Below, piece after piece: positions 12,301 through 20,402 of a stretch of 64,000 bases of DNA. Position 1 is the stretch's first letter. Each line of letters begins with the position of its first letter. Where the stretch lies: positions 2,015,670 to 2,079,669 of the forward strand of contig NW_003314277.1 in assembly GCF_000143415.4 (NCBI RefSeq), written 5' to 3'. Origin of the DNA: Selaginella moellendorffii (taxonomy: Eukaryota; Streptophyta; Lycopodiopsida; Selaginellales; Selaginellaceae). The notes beneath the pieces are model-generated. The model was not told the origin of the DNA. It saw nothing but the letters and a program-made list of their open reading frames with translations, and searched no databases. The position numbers and the translations under genes are program-made.

Positions 12301-12415
12301 CAATCTCCCACTGCGCTTGCTTGGCGGCGGTCAGATCTCGGGTGCTGGCGCAGTCCCGCAGGATCGACGCGTGCGAGGAGATCGCGATGGCGGTGGCGTC
12401 GCGCTCGCCGGACAT
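9323..12415 (-). CDS. PLS-class pentatricopeptide repeat protein (ends in E motif)
   Basis: This single-exon gene encodes 1030 residues from an ATG at 12415. It is an almost continuous series of PPR motifs with the plant PLS signature (repeated NALVSMYGKCG, VSWNAMLAAYAQNGH and VTFVSVLDACS types). The C-terminus carries HYVCVVDILGRVGRLEEA and an E-type segment ending soon after YALLSTMFSAAGR. No E+ or DYW domain follows; the frame ends six residues later. Such proteins bind organellar RNA sequence-specifically and act in C-to-U editing, splicing or processing. I see no clear transit peptide. The leader contains a telo-box-like AAACCCTAA-type element just upstream. The missing DYW could be natural, since E-class proteins recruit DYW in trans, or a 3' truncation. 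Confidence 0.93.
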   Translation of the reverse strand: MSGERDATAIAISSHASILRDCASTRDLTAAKQAQWEIARDGFGGDRYLGNLLVQAYGKCGSVRDAREVFDRIQRRNIFSWTIMLGAYADNGHGREALGLFREIQSRGMAIDNVTLVSALKACAVAGDLEEGRGIHASARSLGYESEIIVATALVSMYGKCGHLEEAKAVFATLVERNRVSWNAMLAAYAQNGHCEEAVRLYRLMCFEGIKPDATTFVSVLDGWKGEGEHGRRIHDQVVESGFGSNTTLANALVSMYGSGGRVDDARYVFDGIAEKTVVSWNAMLTAYAQNGRYGEAVDLFWKMDVAPDTVSFVNVLGACMDIEEGRLVHEHIKASGFPVGVLVSTSLVNMYGRFLRLEEAKQCFEQARERDRVCWNSMVGAYAQNGCGLEALHLYQEMRRALVEPNSVTFVNLLVACAATGFLEAGRKIHAEVASLGLLSTLSVGGALINMYSECGDLDGAVQVFKEMRQLGVMPWDALIAAFAHNKFVREAIYLFSRMSLEGQKPNELTIVSILDACSSGGAVKQGSAFHRCIGVSSSGLDVSNSLVNMYGKGGNLVLAKSVFDSVPHKNLVSWNVLIGSYAGDGDGKEALGVHQKMELEGLKPDKFTFISVLHACSASEALAEGKAIHALIAASGFDSSCFVATTLIKMYGCCRCMEEAKAVFDRVASKDIVLWTALLTAYSRNEDAKGALLVYRNMDLEGMEKNRFTFSSIVSVCADAEALAEGQKVHLHTVSVGYDKDVIVGTTLVDFYSKCHDVDTARSVFDGIEGKDIVTWNVMITGFVRNGHGREAVRLYQKMDLPPDSLTMVGVLAACSGLGALETGEVLLERSGLERDEAIGTALINLYGKCGSLEQARNVFLDMKSRRNLVTWNSMLAAACTKGGLEDCVEIIHMMGLEGIMPDELTFLSVLFACSHGGSIQQGLDLFLSAGVDYGIATNTKHYVCVVDILGRVGRLEEAQEVLNRMPFQANDVAWMTLLGACRIHRDFEQGRRAADYVIELDPQNAAPYALLSTMFSAAGRGRMPAKG

Positions 12416-13282
12416 TCATGGAAAAATCGATAAACCCTAAAACAAAGAATATCCCAATTTTCAAATCGTCCCGGGTTTTCTAAGGAATATCTCTATTCAT
12501 TTGTATATAAATGGCTACATATGGATAATTCCTAGAGTATCAGTTCGTTTGAACTCAACACTTGATATAATTTATTAAACAAAGAGACCGTATCCTTTTC
12601 TTCGATCATAGCTTGATCCCGAGACTTGAGTGCTTTCGAGGCATTATGACAAGAGGTTTAATGCTATTGTTGTCCAACTTGTACATGTATGTTTATAATT
12701 GTTATAAATTACTATTGATTCTAGGTGATATTTGATGAGCATTATTCAATTGGTTCAAATAGTGTCTGCTAAATATTTGGGCAACTCAACTTTGATTATA
12801 TAAAAACTTAATGAACATTATAACATATGTACTATAGATGGAATTGAAACAAGGAAAGATATAGGGACTGACTTGTTAGGGATCGGGTTAAGTGTGGATA
12901 CACTGCTTGTTGCTGCCTCTGTAGCTGCCGCTATCCCCTGGAAGTACATCCTAACTTCCACATGGCACGTAGAAGCTTAGCAGCGAGGTAGAAATCCAGC
13001 CGACAACGAGTCCAAAACATCGGTCTTCTAGCACGAAACCACACCCTTCTTTGCATAAAGGTCGACGTTCTCCCTTGGAGCTCGTCTTGGTCTTGTGGAA
13101 TGCCAGCACGAAAGGGAGCGTCTTCCGCTAGAAACATGCACCTGGGACACACAACCCTTTTCACAAAAAGAATTGTCTGTCTCGGTCAATTTTCAATTGA
13201 CTTTCCTTGTTTACCCTTTTGACCACTGTTGAAGCTGAAACAAGAAACAAGCATCGATCTTTCCCCCAGGTTTGGATCGTCA
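12416..13282. promoter_or_regulatory. Intergenic region between divergent PPR and XIP genes
   Basis: These 867 bp separate the divergently transcribed PPR gene (minus) and aquaporin gene (plus). Just upstream of the PPR start is a TAAACCCTAAAAC telo-box-like element (about 12430-12442), a common plant promoter motif. The middle is AT-rich. I see no convincing gene. A short minus-strand open frame at 12931-13164 has no family features. Confidence 0.4.
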
Positions 13283-14302
13283 ATGACTGCACACAGTTAT
13301 ATGGATTTAACTTCAAACACCTCAGCTGGAAATGGAGACGCTGGAGCACCAAAACTTTCAACACCATCACAAACAAGCTTCTTCCCTCCAAATCCTCAAG
13401 TTCCTCCAGCTCCAAGACTTTATCACCCTCGAGGTAAAAAGAGCTCCAAACCATCACTTAATCTTTTTTCTCTTCTTTTTCAACTCAAATCCTCCAAACT
13501 GTTCCAGGCATGGCGATCCTGTCTTGTCGAATGTCTCGCAACCATAGCCTTCGTCTTCTCCAGCATACTCATCATCGTCAGCTCCTCGCAGCAAAGCAGC
13601 AACGGATCACCCATGGCTTCCATCGCGATCCTCCACTCCATCCTCGTCTTCATCATCATCCTCTCCGCCGCTCCCTCCTCTGGTGGTCACTTCAATCCTT
13701 GTATCACCTTCCTGGCCATGGTTCTCGGCTATGTCTCCCCCTCCAAGCTCGTCATGTACACGGGAGCTCAATGCGTCGGCTCCATCTTCGCTTCCCTGTG
13801 TGCGAAGCTCGTCCTCCCTGACGACCTCGCTCTTAAGTTCGCGCTTGGCGGCTGTGTCATGCAAAACTCGGCCGGATCAGGACTTTCAATAGGCTCGGCC
13901 TTCGTTGCCGAGAGCATGTTCACGTTTGTTCTCATGTTCGTCGTCGCCAACCTGGCACTGGATCCATTCCAAGGACGGGCTTTTGGAGCAATCCTGCCAC
14001 CATCTTTCATCGGCGCTGCTGCTGGACTGCTGATTTTCGCGTCTGGGGGACTTGTGGTGGGATACTCTGGAGCGGGGATGAATCCGGCGAGGTGTCTCGG
14101 CCCGGCAGTCGTGATGGGATCAAGTTCCACTCGAGATGGTCACTGGGTATGGTGGATTGCTCCTTACTCTGCCACTGTGATGGTTTCGGTTCTCTACTGC
14201 CTGGTTCCACCACACCACGCTGAGTTGTATCGCGGCCGCGAGGACTTGGGCAGCGTCAAGGAAGCCTTTCACCCTCCAATTGTTGTGAGCTCAAACGAGT
14301 GA
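13283..14302 (+). CDS. XIP: XIP-type aquaporin (X intrinsic protein)
   Basis: This 339-residue major intrinsic protein starts at the first in-frame ATG. A hydrophilic, Pro-rich N-terminus of about 75 residues is followed by six hydrophobic segments. Loop B has GGHFNPC (NPC at about 138-140, Cys replacing the Ala of NPA). Loop E has GAGMNPARC (267-271). The NPARC motif is the hallmark of the XIP subfamily, and XIPs typically vary the first NPA box. Family members transport small uncharged solutes more than water; the substrate here is unknown. A GT...AG pair at 13434-13507 (74 nt) resembles an intron, but removing it would break the frame, so I keep one exon. The N-terminal stretch before residue 75 is the least certain part. 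Confidence 0.88.
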   Translation: MTAHSYMDLTSNTSAGNGDAGAPKLSTPSQTSFFPPNPQVPPAPRLYHPRGKKSSKPSLNLFSLLFQLKSSKLFQAWRSCLVECLATIAFVFSSILIIVSSSQQSSNGSPMASIAILHSILVFIIILSAAPSSGGHFNPCITFLAMVLGYVSPSKLVMYTGAQCVGSIFASLCAKLVLPDDLALKFALGGCVMQNSAGSGLSIGSAFVAESMFTFVLMFVVANLALDPFQGRAFGAILPPSFIGAAAGLLIFASGGLVVGYSGAGMNPARCLGPAVVMGSSSTRDGHWVWWIAPYSATVMVSVLYCLVPPHHAELYRGREDLGSVKEAFHPPIVVSSNE

Positions 14303-14739
14303 ATCGAGTTAACCGGGTGAAAGCTCAAGTGGTGTACTGACCGTAAGTTATTAGTGCCTCTATAGACCATTTGAAACTCTTTGCTGTTTCTCCCACATAA
14401 ATCTTCCACAGTCACTTTTTCGGACAGGACATTGTCCCCGCTCTGGCTTGAATGAGCAATTCACATGGTTGTGAAATTTACAGCGAGAACAAGTAATTAT
14501 GCTTCAACAAAAAGAATTTTGTGACAGATATAATGATGAAAATTGTCAATGAATAAGCTAAATTGTGACCATGCCCCCCCACTTAGTTTGAAATGCTTAG
14601 CAATAGTCACTAGTCATTTCTGGTTTGGATCTACCTAAAGCTATTTACAATTCTTCAGGTTTCTATAATTATGGCAGCAATCAGAGTAACAAGAAATAAA
14701 ATTTTCTATTCCTCTCGACCTCAAACAAACGACTGCCAC
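14303..14739. other. Intergenic, no gene seen
   Basis: AT-rich spacer after the aquaporin gene. It includes a short C run (14575-14581). I see no coding or RNA feature. Confidence 0.5.
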
Positions 14740-15040
14740 ATTCTTGTGAGAGCTGCAGATCCCGATCCAGTCCTGGACTTTTGCATCCCATGAAAAAACA
14801 TCAATGAAGGTTTCACCAAGTGCAGAGGTATCTTCAAAATACTACCATTCGAGCTTATTCCGCGCCCAAGGTGTCGGACACCTCTGATTTTGCTCAAGCG
14901 ATGGTCAGCATGGGATTGTCTGGGTGCGAAACTATCTCGATCCCAAGGGAGTGAGAGCTCACAGTCATCCTCGGGCGAGCAAGCTCGTCTATGTAGAGAA
15001 GGGATTGTGGAGGTCGGCTTTGTGGACACAAGTTCAGTTA
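14740..15040 (+). pseudogene. Germin-like protein pseudogene fragment
   Basis: The plus strand shows GLP landmarks: AADPDPV.DFCIP directly followed by a stop, later frame-shifted pieces, then GVRAHSHPRASKLVYVEKG (germin box 1 with the HxH pair; Lys replaces the metal-ligand Glu). The C-terminal half with box 2 is missing. The 5' part resembles the pseudogene at 17.6-18.25 kb, including the leader around CGACTGCCACATTCTTGTG. It is a dead copy from the tandem GLP cluster. Confidence 0.75.
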
Positions 15041-15047
15041 CAAGGTC

Positions 15048-15550
15048 TTGCATGAGATTGAAAATTTGAGAATTGGGATATTCTTTTTTTTAGGGTTTAT
15101 CGGAATGTCGACAGGCACGCATCGATCCTGCGCCAGCACCCGGGATCTGACGGCCGCCAGGCAAGTGCAGCGCGAGATTTCCAGGGATGGATTGATACCT
15201 CAGCAATTTCCTCGTCCAGGCATTGTCGATTGCCATGCCACTCGACTGGATCTCGCGAAACAGCCCCAGCACCTTGTCGGCATAGGCACTGAGTATGATC
15301 ATCCAGGAGAAGATATTTCGGCAGTGGATGCGATCGAAACCCTCCCTGACATCGCGGACGCCACCGCATTTGCTAGCATGTATGGGAAGTGTGTATGGCA
15401 TCAAACACATACCTTTCTTCTTCCACCGTTTCCATACATGCTAACCAGCGCATTGGCAAACGCCATGTTGGATCCAAATCCACTCTCCACAACCTCCCGT
15501 TATCACCTTCGCCCCATCAAGAATGCTGACAAAGGTGGTAGATTCCCTCG
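15048..15550. pseudogene. Mosaic PPR pseudogene with an internal inversion
   Basis: The segment 15048-15215 reads in plus orientation like the leader and first codons of the PPR gene at 9.3-12.4 kb (its 12480-12290 in reverse). Then 15219-15372 is in the opposite orientation and matches that gene's 12076-12243. A third block, 15413-15550, also opposite, matches its 11630-11775. All three blocks have stops and small indels. The source may be this neighbour or a close paralogue. Confidence 0.75.
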
Positions 15551-16119
15551 AAACACGTGAGATAATAGCCCATCTAGACGATAGACTAGTGTTGGTTATC
15601 CCCGTGGCAGCTCCGGACGAAGACTCGGAGGGGGACGAGGCCTCTACATCCGGGCAAGGTAAAACTGGGTGTGATAAGCCATACAACAGCTACGGGTTTA
15701 ACCACACGGAACGAGCTGCGAGAAGCTACTGTGGTGGCAGCGGCGGCGGTGTGAGCAGCGCCAAGCCTGCTTTTACAAACGGGTGTACGAAACAATTCAT
15801 TGGTAAATAATTGTCAAGAACTTAACCAGTAACTCCACCATCACCCAAAATGTTTCGTCCATGGGTTTTTCAGAGGCGGCGGCTGCTGTTTCTTCATAGC
15901 CCCCGCCACCACTGCCACCGCCACCATCAGATCCTTCTCTCGGATCATCCCTGCCGGCTCTGGTTCAAGTTTGGCTCCAGCTCCGGCTCCTCCGGTTTCT
16001 TCGTCGTCAGCTCCAGCATGGGTCAGTCCCTTTCAAGCTCAGCAGGCTTCGGTGTCGACGAGCGATGAGATCTCCCGGGGCTTTTCAGGTCTGATCTATA
16101 TAATTACTGTATAATGTAA
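15551..16119. other. Unassigned region with short open frames
   Basis: Open stretches at 15523-15810 and 15850-16068 (plus) have no recognisable domain. Composition is more GC-rich than the repeat islands, so these may be exons of an unrecognised or broken gene. I cannot assign a product. Confidence 0.3.
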
Positions 16120-16193
16120 TCCATTGTCGTCTAGTCCGGTCAGGATACCTGGCTTTCACCCAGGCGACCCGGGTTCGAATCCCGGCAATGGAA
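16120..16193 (+). tRNA. tRNA-Glu (anticodon TTC)
   Basis: A full cloverleaf can be drawn. The acceptor is TCCATTG pairing with CAATGGA (16186-16192), with discriminator A at 16193. The anticodon arm is CCTGG-CTTTCAC-CCAGG with TTC at 16155-16157, and the T arm is CCGGG-TTCGAAT-CCCGG. The internal box B GGTTCGAATCC is intact. No intron is present. It lies about 65 bp upstream of a GLP pseudogene start, an arrangement repeated at 19.6-19.94 kb with a broken tRNA. It looks functional by structure. Confidence 0.88.
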
Positions 16194-16259
16194 CAATCGA
16201 AAATACATATATTTATAATTTGCTGTGTTTTAGTGCATTTAGCCTTCATCAACTTACAG

Positions 16260-16737
16260 ATGCCATGGCTCAAGATCAATCCGCTCTTAGCAGCTCTCTT
16301 CCTCTCCCTCTCACTTGCACAAATCTTCCCAATGTTGTACATAACAGCGTCAGTCAAGGACTTTTGCATTCCAAGTGGACGTTCTGCAAGCCATACTCTC
16401 AGATATCTTCAAAGGACTTCTACTCAAGTGACGGACCCAAGTCCTTTGCTTTGTCCCAAGCTATTGTGAGCACATTTCCACTAATGGGGCTCAGAATCTC
16501 GGCCCATTTGTGGACTTGAACAACAACTTGAAAGAGGCTGATCTATTTGTCATACCCACTATATCATGAATGTGGGAGAGACGCAAGTTGTAGTTTTGGG
16601 CTTTCCAAACAGCCATGCCTTGCAGATCTCATCCTTATCACAGTTTGGACCAAAGCTGCCGATATGGAAGTCCCAGCCTCACATTGATGGGCTGCACGAA
16701 AATTTTAAGGACAATGCCGTTATCCAATCTCTTGCCT
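16260..16737 (+). pseudogene. Germin-like protein pseudogene
   Basis: It begins with a start and signal-peptide-like stretch (INPLLAALFLSLSLAQIFP) very close to that of the intact GLP at 18.6-19.2 kb. KDFCIPSGRS follows, and then the frame shifts. Box 1 with its metal-binding HxH is deleted: the sequence passes from the AIVSTFP region to the region before box 2. The C-terminal FGPKLP...DGLHE part is frame-shifted. It cannot make a germin fold. Confidence 0.8.
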
Positions 16738-16767
16738 GACAAAGATGATCGGCGGATCATCTTTGTC
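16738..16767. repeat. Perfect 13-bp inverted repeat with 4-nt loop
   Basis: GACAAAGATGATC (16738-16750) and its exact reverse complement (16755-16767) enclose GGCG. The hairpin sits at the 3' edge of the GLP pseudogene. It has no U-tract typical of Pol III termination and its role is unknown. Confidence 0.7.
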
Positions 16768-17629
16768 CTCCGCCGATGAAACCCTCCTTCCCCTCGAACG
16801 CCTGAGCCTATTGTCGTGTGGCCGCATCATCGCCAGGACCCCAAATCCCGGGGGCAACGAAGTGGTGGCCGCCATTCACAAAATAGAGGCTAAAGGACTA
16901 GACGAGGCGCTCGATTTGCAAAAGAATTGCCTGCTGCTAGATGTAAACTTGTAGGGAGTTAATTCATATGTTGTTTAGAATTGTGGCAAAACGAGAGCTC
17001 TCTACTCTGAAGAGTTTATTCATGTCGTCACATCCAGGACTTCATGTAAGAGAGTAATCAAAGATTTTCAAATCACATATGATCAGAAACTTTGGTTTTA
17101 TATGAGAGCTTGAAAGGGCTTGGGTTTTTATGCTGGAGAAATTTCTTCACAATCTCAAGGCAACGGTTTGTGATCTTGTTCCACCTGGAGCAAAACCCTA
17201 GCCTTGTCACGTGATTGTATAAGATTTATTTTGTCCTATATTTGCAAAATGTAGAGATTATTTTGAATATTATAGTTGTCCAAATTTGCAAGTTTTATTC
17301 CATAAAGTTTTTGTGATTATTCTAAGAAATATAGACACTTTTTATAAATAACCAATAGGACTGAACAAGGCATGATAATAAAAGTGTTTATACACACAAT
17401 AAACTATCATTTAACGATATTAAAGGACTAATGTCAATATGCAAGGGTTCTTAGAGCCAATGCAAAATTACACTTAAATCCACATGTTCCAAGCCATAAC
17501 ATTCTTGTGAGCGCAAGATCAAACAACACCAACACAGGGCCCTTCCAGAGCAAGGGATTCCTCACCACAACAACAGGGCATAGATACTATGGCTGGCCAT
17601 CTTTTGGAAGGTCATTCATTGCATGCTAA
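16768..17629. other. Intergenic, AT-rich
   Basis: A 69-codon open stretch at 16745-16954 begins inside the hairpin and has no recognised domain. The rest is AT-rich spacer with no gene seen. Confidence 0.4.
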
Positions 17630-18251
17630 ACAAACTTTTTATAAATCTTATGCAACTTATCAATGGTCCTCCTGTCTAGACTAAAAGTCACCTTCAAAAC
17701 CTTTTAACTCAACTACAAAGAAAAGGATGGGATCTGGAAGGAAGGATTCTCTGTTTAAAATGGCCAAAACTATAGCGTGATCTTCTCCAATGTTGATCAA
17801 ATAGTGAAGAACTCCACGGGGAATTATAAACAAACCGCTCGCGGTCAAATTCCTTGCAAAGAGCCCGTTGTTAGTGTCCACAAAGCCGGCCTCCACAAAT
17901 CCCTTCTCCACATAGATGAGCTCACTTGCCCGAGGATGAGCGTGAGCTCTCGCAACTCCTTTGGGGCCGAGATAGTTTTGTGCCACGGACAATCCCATCG
18001 TGTTGAGTGCCGGAAATGTGCTGACAATAGCTTGAGCGAAATCGAACGCATTGGGCTTGTGTGAGATATCCACCTTGGCGCGAAACAAGCTCGAGTGGAA
18101 GTCTTTTGAAGATACCTTTGAGTACGGCTTGTACTTCATGAAACCTTCACTAATATTGTTCCGTGGAATGCAAAAGTCCTCGGGATCTGCAGCTCTCACA
18201 AGCACAAGAATGTGGCAGTCGTTTAAGGATGAGAGGAATAGAGAAAGCCAT
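17630..18251 (-). pseudogene. Germin-like protein pseudogene, two frameshifts
   Basis: The central part is excellent GLP sequence: AADPEDFCIP, VSSKDFHSSLFR, GVARAHAHPRASELIYVEKG (box 1 with HxH and Glu) and IIPRGVLHYLINIG (box 2 His). The only ATG with a proper leader (18251, MAFSIPLIL) is one frame off from the mature part. After LNRESF the frame shifts again, so the conserved C-terminus (FQIPSF, TIDKLHKIY) lies in another frame with a stop. Without both shifts it would be a normal GLP. Recent decay is likely; a sequencing error could explain one shift but hardly two. Confidence 0.8.
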
Positions 18252-18346
18252 TACATTTGCATAGCCATGAAGTTAACTGACGAGTGATTTTATTTGCTGT
18301 CGTGATTTGGAGCCACGTAAAAGCTGGTATTTTTAGTCAAACTTAG

Positions 18347-18453
18347 ATAAGCTTATTTGTTATTTGTATCACCGAATATATAGTTTATTGAGAATAACTG
18401 GTGATACAAATGTATAAAAATTCTTAAAGCATTTAAATAACAAATAAGCTTAT
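18347..18453. repeat. Nested inverted repeat (MITE-like hairpin)
   Basis: The left arm 18347-18365 is the exact reverse complement of 18435-18453 (19 bp containing AAGCTT). The adjoining GTATCACC (18366-18373) is the reverse complement of 18400-18407. The element is 107 bp, AT-rich and non-coding. Transcribed, it would fold into an imperfect hairpin. It could be a miniature transposable element or an inverted-duplication precursor. Confidence 0.65.
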
Positions 18454-18602
18454 AAGGAAAAATTAAATAAAGAAGAATCTTCAACAATTTATTGCTACAG
18501 AGATTAGATTGAATCTTGTCGCTTAATACATGAACGCTTAGAAACCCTCATGCTTGAAGTATAAATAGCATATAGATAGATATGTCTGTATGTATCAAGC
18601 TT

Positions 18603-19241
18603 CTAAACGAATTCCTTATAAATTTCGTGCAGCGCATCAATGGTGGTTCTGTTGAGGATGAAGGACGCTTCCAGGACTTCATACGGCAGCTTTGGTCCAA
18701 ACAATGCAAAGGACGGGATCTGGAAGGCAGGATTCTGGCTGTTTAGAAAGCCCAAATCTACACCTTGTGTCGCTCCCACATTCATGATATAGTGAAGCAT
18801 GCCTCTGGGTACGACGGCCTCTTTCAAGTTGTGAGCAAAGAGCTTGTTGCTTGAGTCCACAAATCCAACCTCTATAACACCTTTTTCAACATCAACAAGC
18901 TCGCTTGCTCGTGGATGAGCGTGACTTCTCACCACTCCTCCTGGCCCGAGATAGATCCGAGCCACTGAAAAGCCCATTGTGTTGAGCCCCGGAAATGTGC
19001 TCACAATAGCTTGGGAGAACACGAAGGACTTGGGTGGGCTCGAGGCAACAGCACCGTCTCGAAGCACACTAGAGTAGAAGTCCTTTGAAGATACCTGGGA
19101 AAGACTGGAACGTCCATTTGGAATGCAAATGTCCTCGACTGGATCTGGATCGGACGCTGTTACAACATTGAGAGGGAAGATCTTTGCAAGTGAGAGGAAG
19201 AGGAAGAAAGCTGCCAACAGCGGATTGATCTGGAAAGCCAT
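18603..19241 (-). CDS. Germin-like protein (cupin), intact
   Basis: This single-exon secreted cupin has 212 residues from the ATG at 19241 (signal peptide about 1-29). Germin box 1 has H107, H109 and E114 (SHAHPRASELVDVEKG). Box 2 has H150 (PRGMLHYIMNVG). Together these are the H-H-E-H ligands that bind Mn(II) in germins. GLPs are apoplastic hexamers with superoxide dismutase, oxalate oxidase or non-enzymatic roles; the activity cannot be told from sequence. Two oddities stand out. The second Cys of the N-terminal disulfide is lost (C39 only), and about three residues are missing just before box 2. It is the middle member of a tandem cluster otherwise rich in pseudogenes. Confidence 0.88.
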   Translation of the reverse strand: MAFQINPLLAAFFLFLSLAKIFPLNVVTASDPDPVEDICIPNGRSSLSQVSSKDFYSSVLRDGAVASSPPKSFVFSQAIVSTFPGLNTMGFSVARIYLGPGGVVRSHAHPRASELVDVEKGVIEVGFVDSSNKLFAHNLKEAVVPRGMLHYIMNVGATQGVDLGFLNSQNPAFQIPSFALFGPKLPYEVLEASFILNRTTIDALHEIYKEFV

Positions 19242-19619
19242 AGCAAAATCTGTATAGTTGATGAAGGCTACAATGTTCAGAGGCTTTAAATCAGTGGCAA
19301 CTTGGAGGGTCGAAATATTTGCACGTTTTGAGACTTGCAAACAGTCTACGAACTAAAGCCACAGAAAACTAATATATGTACTTTATCATCTGTATCTTAG
19401 ACTTTTAATCCATGTTACGGTGTCTATACGCTGTTAGATCTATACGTAATCGTTTTAAAATTAAATCTCTCTATGTAGATATGTACGTGATCTCTGAGAT
19501 TGTTGCCTTGGTGAAAGCCTGGCTCGTTCATAGCATAATCGCAAGGTTTGTTTTTTTGTTGCCAATGCATGTTTAAAATTTAGATAGTAGAATTGATCTT
19601 TTTTCTTATATAGGTTTGA

Positions 19620-19765
19620 GGTTTGGTGTGCATGGTTGTCTAGAACTTCCGCTTGGAATACAGAAGTCCTCGACTGGATCTAGATTGGACAGTGTCACAA
19701 CATTGAGAGGGAATATCTGTGCAAGTGAGAGGAAGAGAGCTGCCAAACCTGATCTTGAGAGCCAT
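19620..19765 (-). pseudogene. Germin-like protein 5' fragment
   Basis: The minus strand from ATG 19765 gives a degraded signal-peptide region, and in shifted frames the segments corresponding to DPVEDICIP and its following residues. The DNA is similar to the start of the intact GLP at 19241. Nothing beyond the first 40-50 codons remains. The upstream flank carries the tRNA-Glu remnant. Confidence 0.7.
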
Positions 19766-19881
19766 GGCAAGATCTGTGAGTTGATGAGGGCTATACAATG
19801 TTTATTCTAGTTTTGCACGTTTATGATATAATGGTAAAATGCTGTTCAAAGACTGTCAGACGTGATCGTTCTACAAATAAA

Positions 19882-19937
19882 ATGTCTGCATTGCCTGGAT
19901 ATGAACCCGGGCCGGGACTATAGGACAATGGATTACA
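19882..19937 (-). pseudogene. tRNA-Glu remnant
   Basis: On the minus strand TGTAATCCATTGTC (same as the 5' flank and acceptor of the tRNA at 16120) is joined through a shortened middle to CCCGGGTTCATATCCAGGCAATG. This resembles the T arm and 3' acceptor. The anticodon arm is deleted. Its position just upstream of a GLP fragment mirrors the intact tRNA. Confidence 0.65.
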
Positions 19938-20402
19938 TACAGTGATTTAGTTCATAGAATAATGTGGGAGATTGATTTTTGTTGCTTGGAAGGCCACAAT
20001 GTTGAACTTCTGAATTTCGAGGAAGGAGGGAGGACTGGGCTTTGACGTTGACACAAAATTCTAGAGATCTTTGACTACTGAATAAAACTTCAAAATTAAT
20101 TCCATGGAAGGCTCCCTGGGCCTGTGGCATCTCTCTAACACGCTGGTAAGCTTCGCCAAATCCCCCAATGCCTTCAAGCGCCGGACGTGGTTCCCCCTCC
20201 CAATCCCCGGCTGCGATGCCTGGAGCTCTAGATCCTCCTCCTTGCCGTGCTCATCTTCCTCGCCACGCAAATCTCCCACATCACCGACGAGTTAAGATCG
20301 GGATTTCCTTCTTACATCGCCCAAAGTATTATGATTAACTGTTATTCATAGGCTTATGCCACAAATGAGCGTTTTTAACAAACAAATATGAGCTCTGTAA
20401 TC
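19938..20402. other. Intergenic with a short unexplained open frame
   Basis: A GC-richer stretch (20104-20295, plus) can encode 63 residues with no recognisable motif. The surrounding sequence is AT-rich. It may be a captured exon fragment. I do not call a gene. Confidence 0.35.

Noticed and set aside
9487-12464. Many plus-strand and other-frame open stretches inside the PPR gene.
   Set aside because: All lie within a 1030-codon PPR frame with full family features; the shadows have no domain and follow its codon bias.
13434-13507. Possible intron in the XIP gene.
   Set aside because: The GT and AG are well placed, but 74 nt is not a multiple of three, and joining would need a less plausible N-terminal frame. 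Left as an alternative only.
16745-16954. 69-codon open frame downstream of the GLP pseudogene.
   Set aside because: It starts inside a hairpin, matches no family I know, and has no splice or promoter context. Kept only as unassigned sequence.
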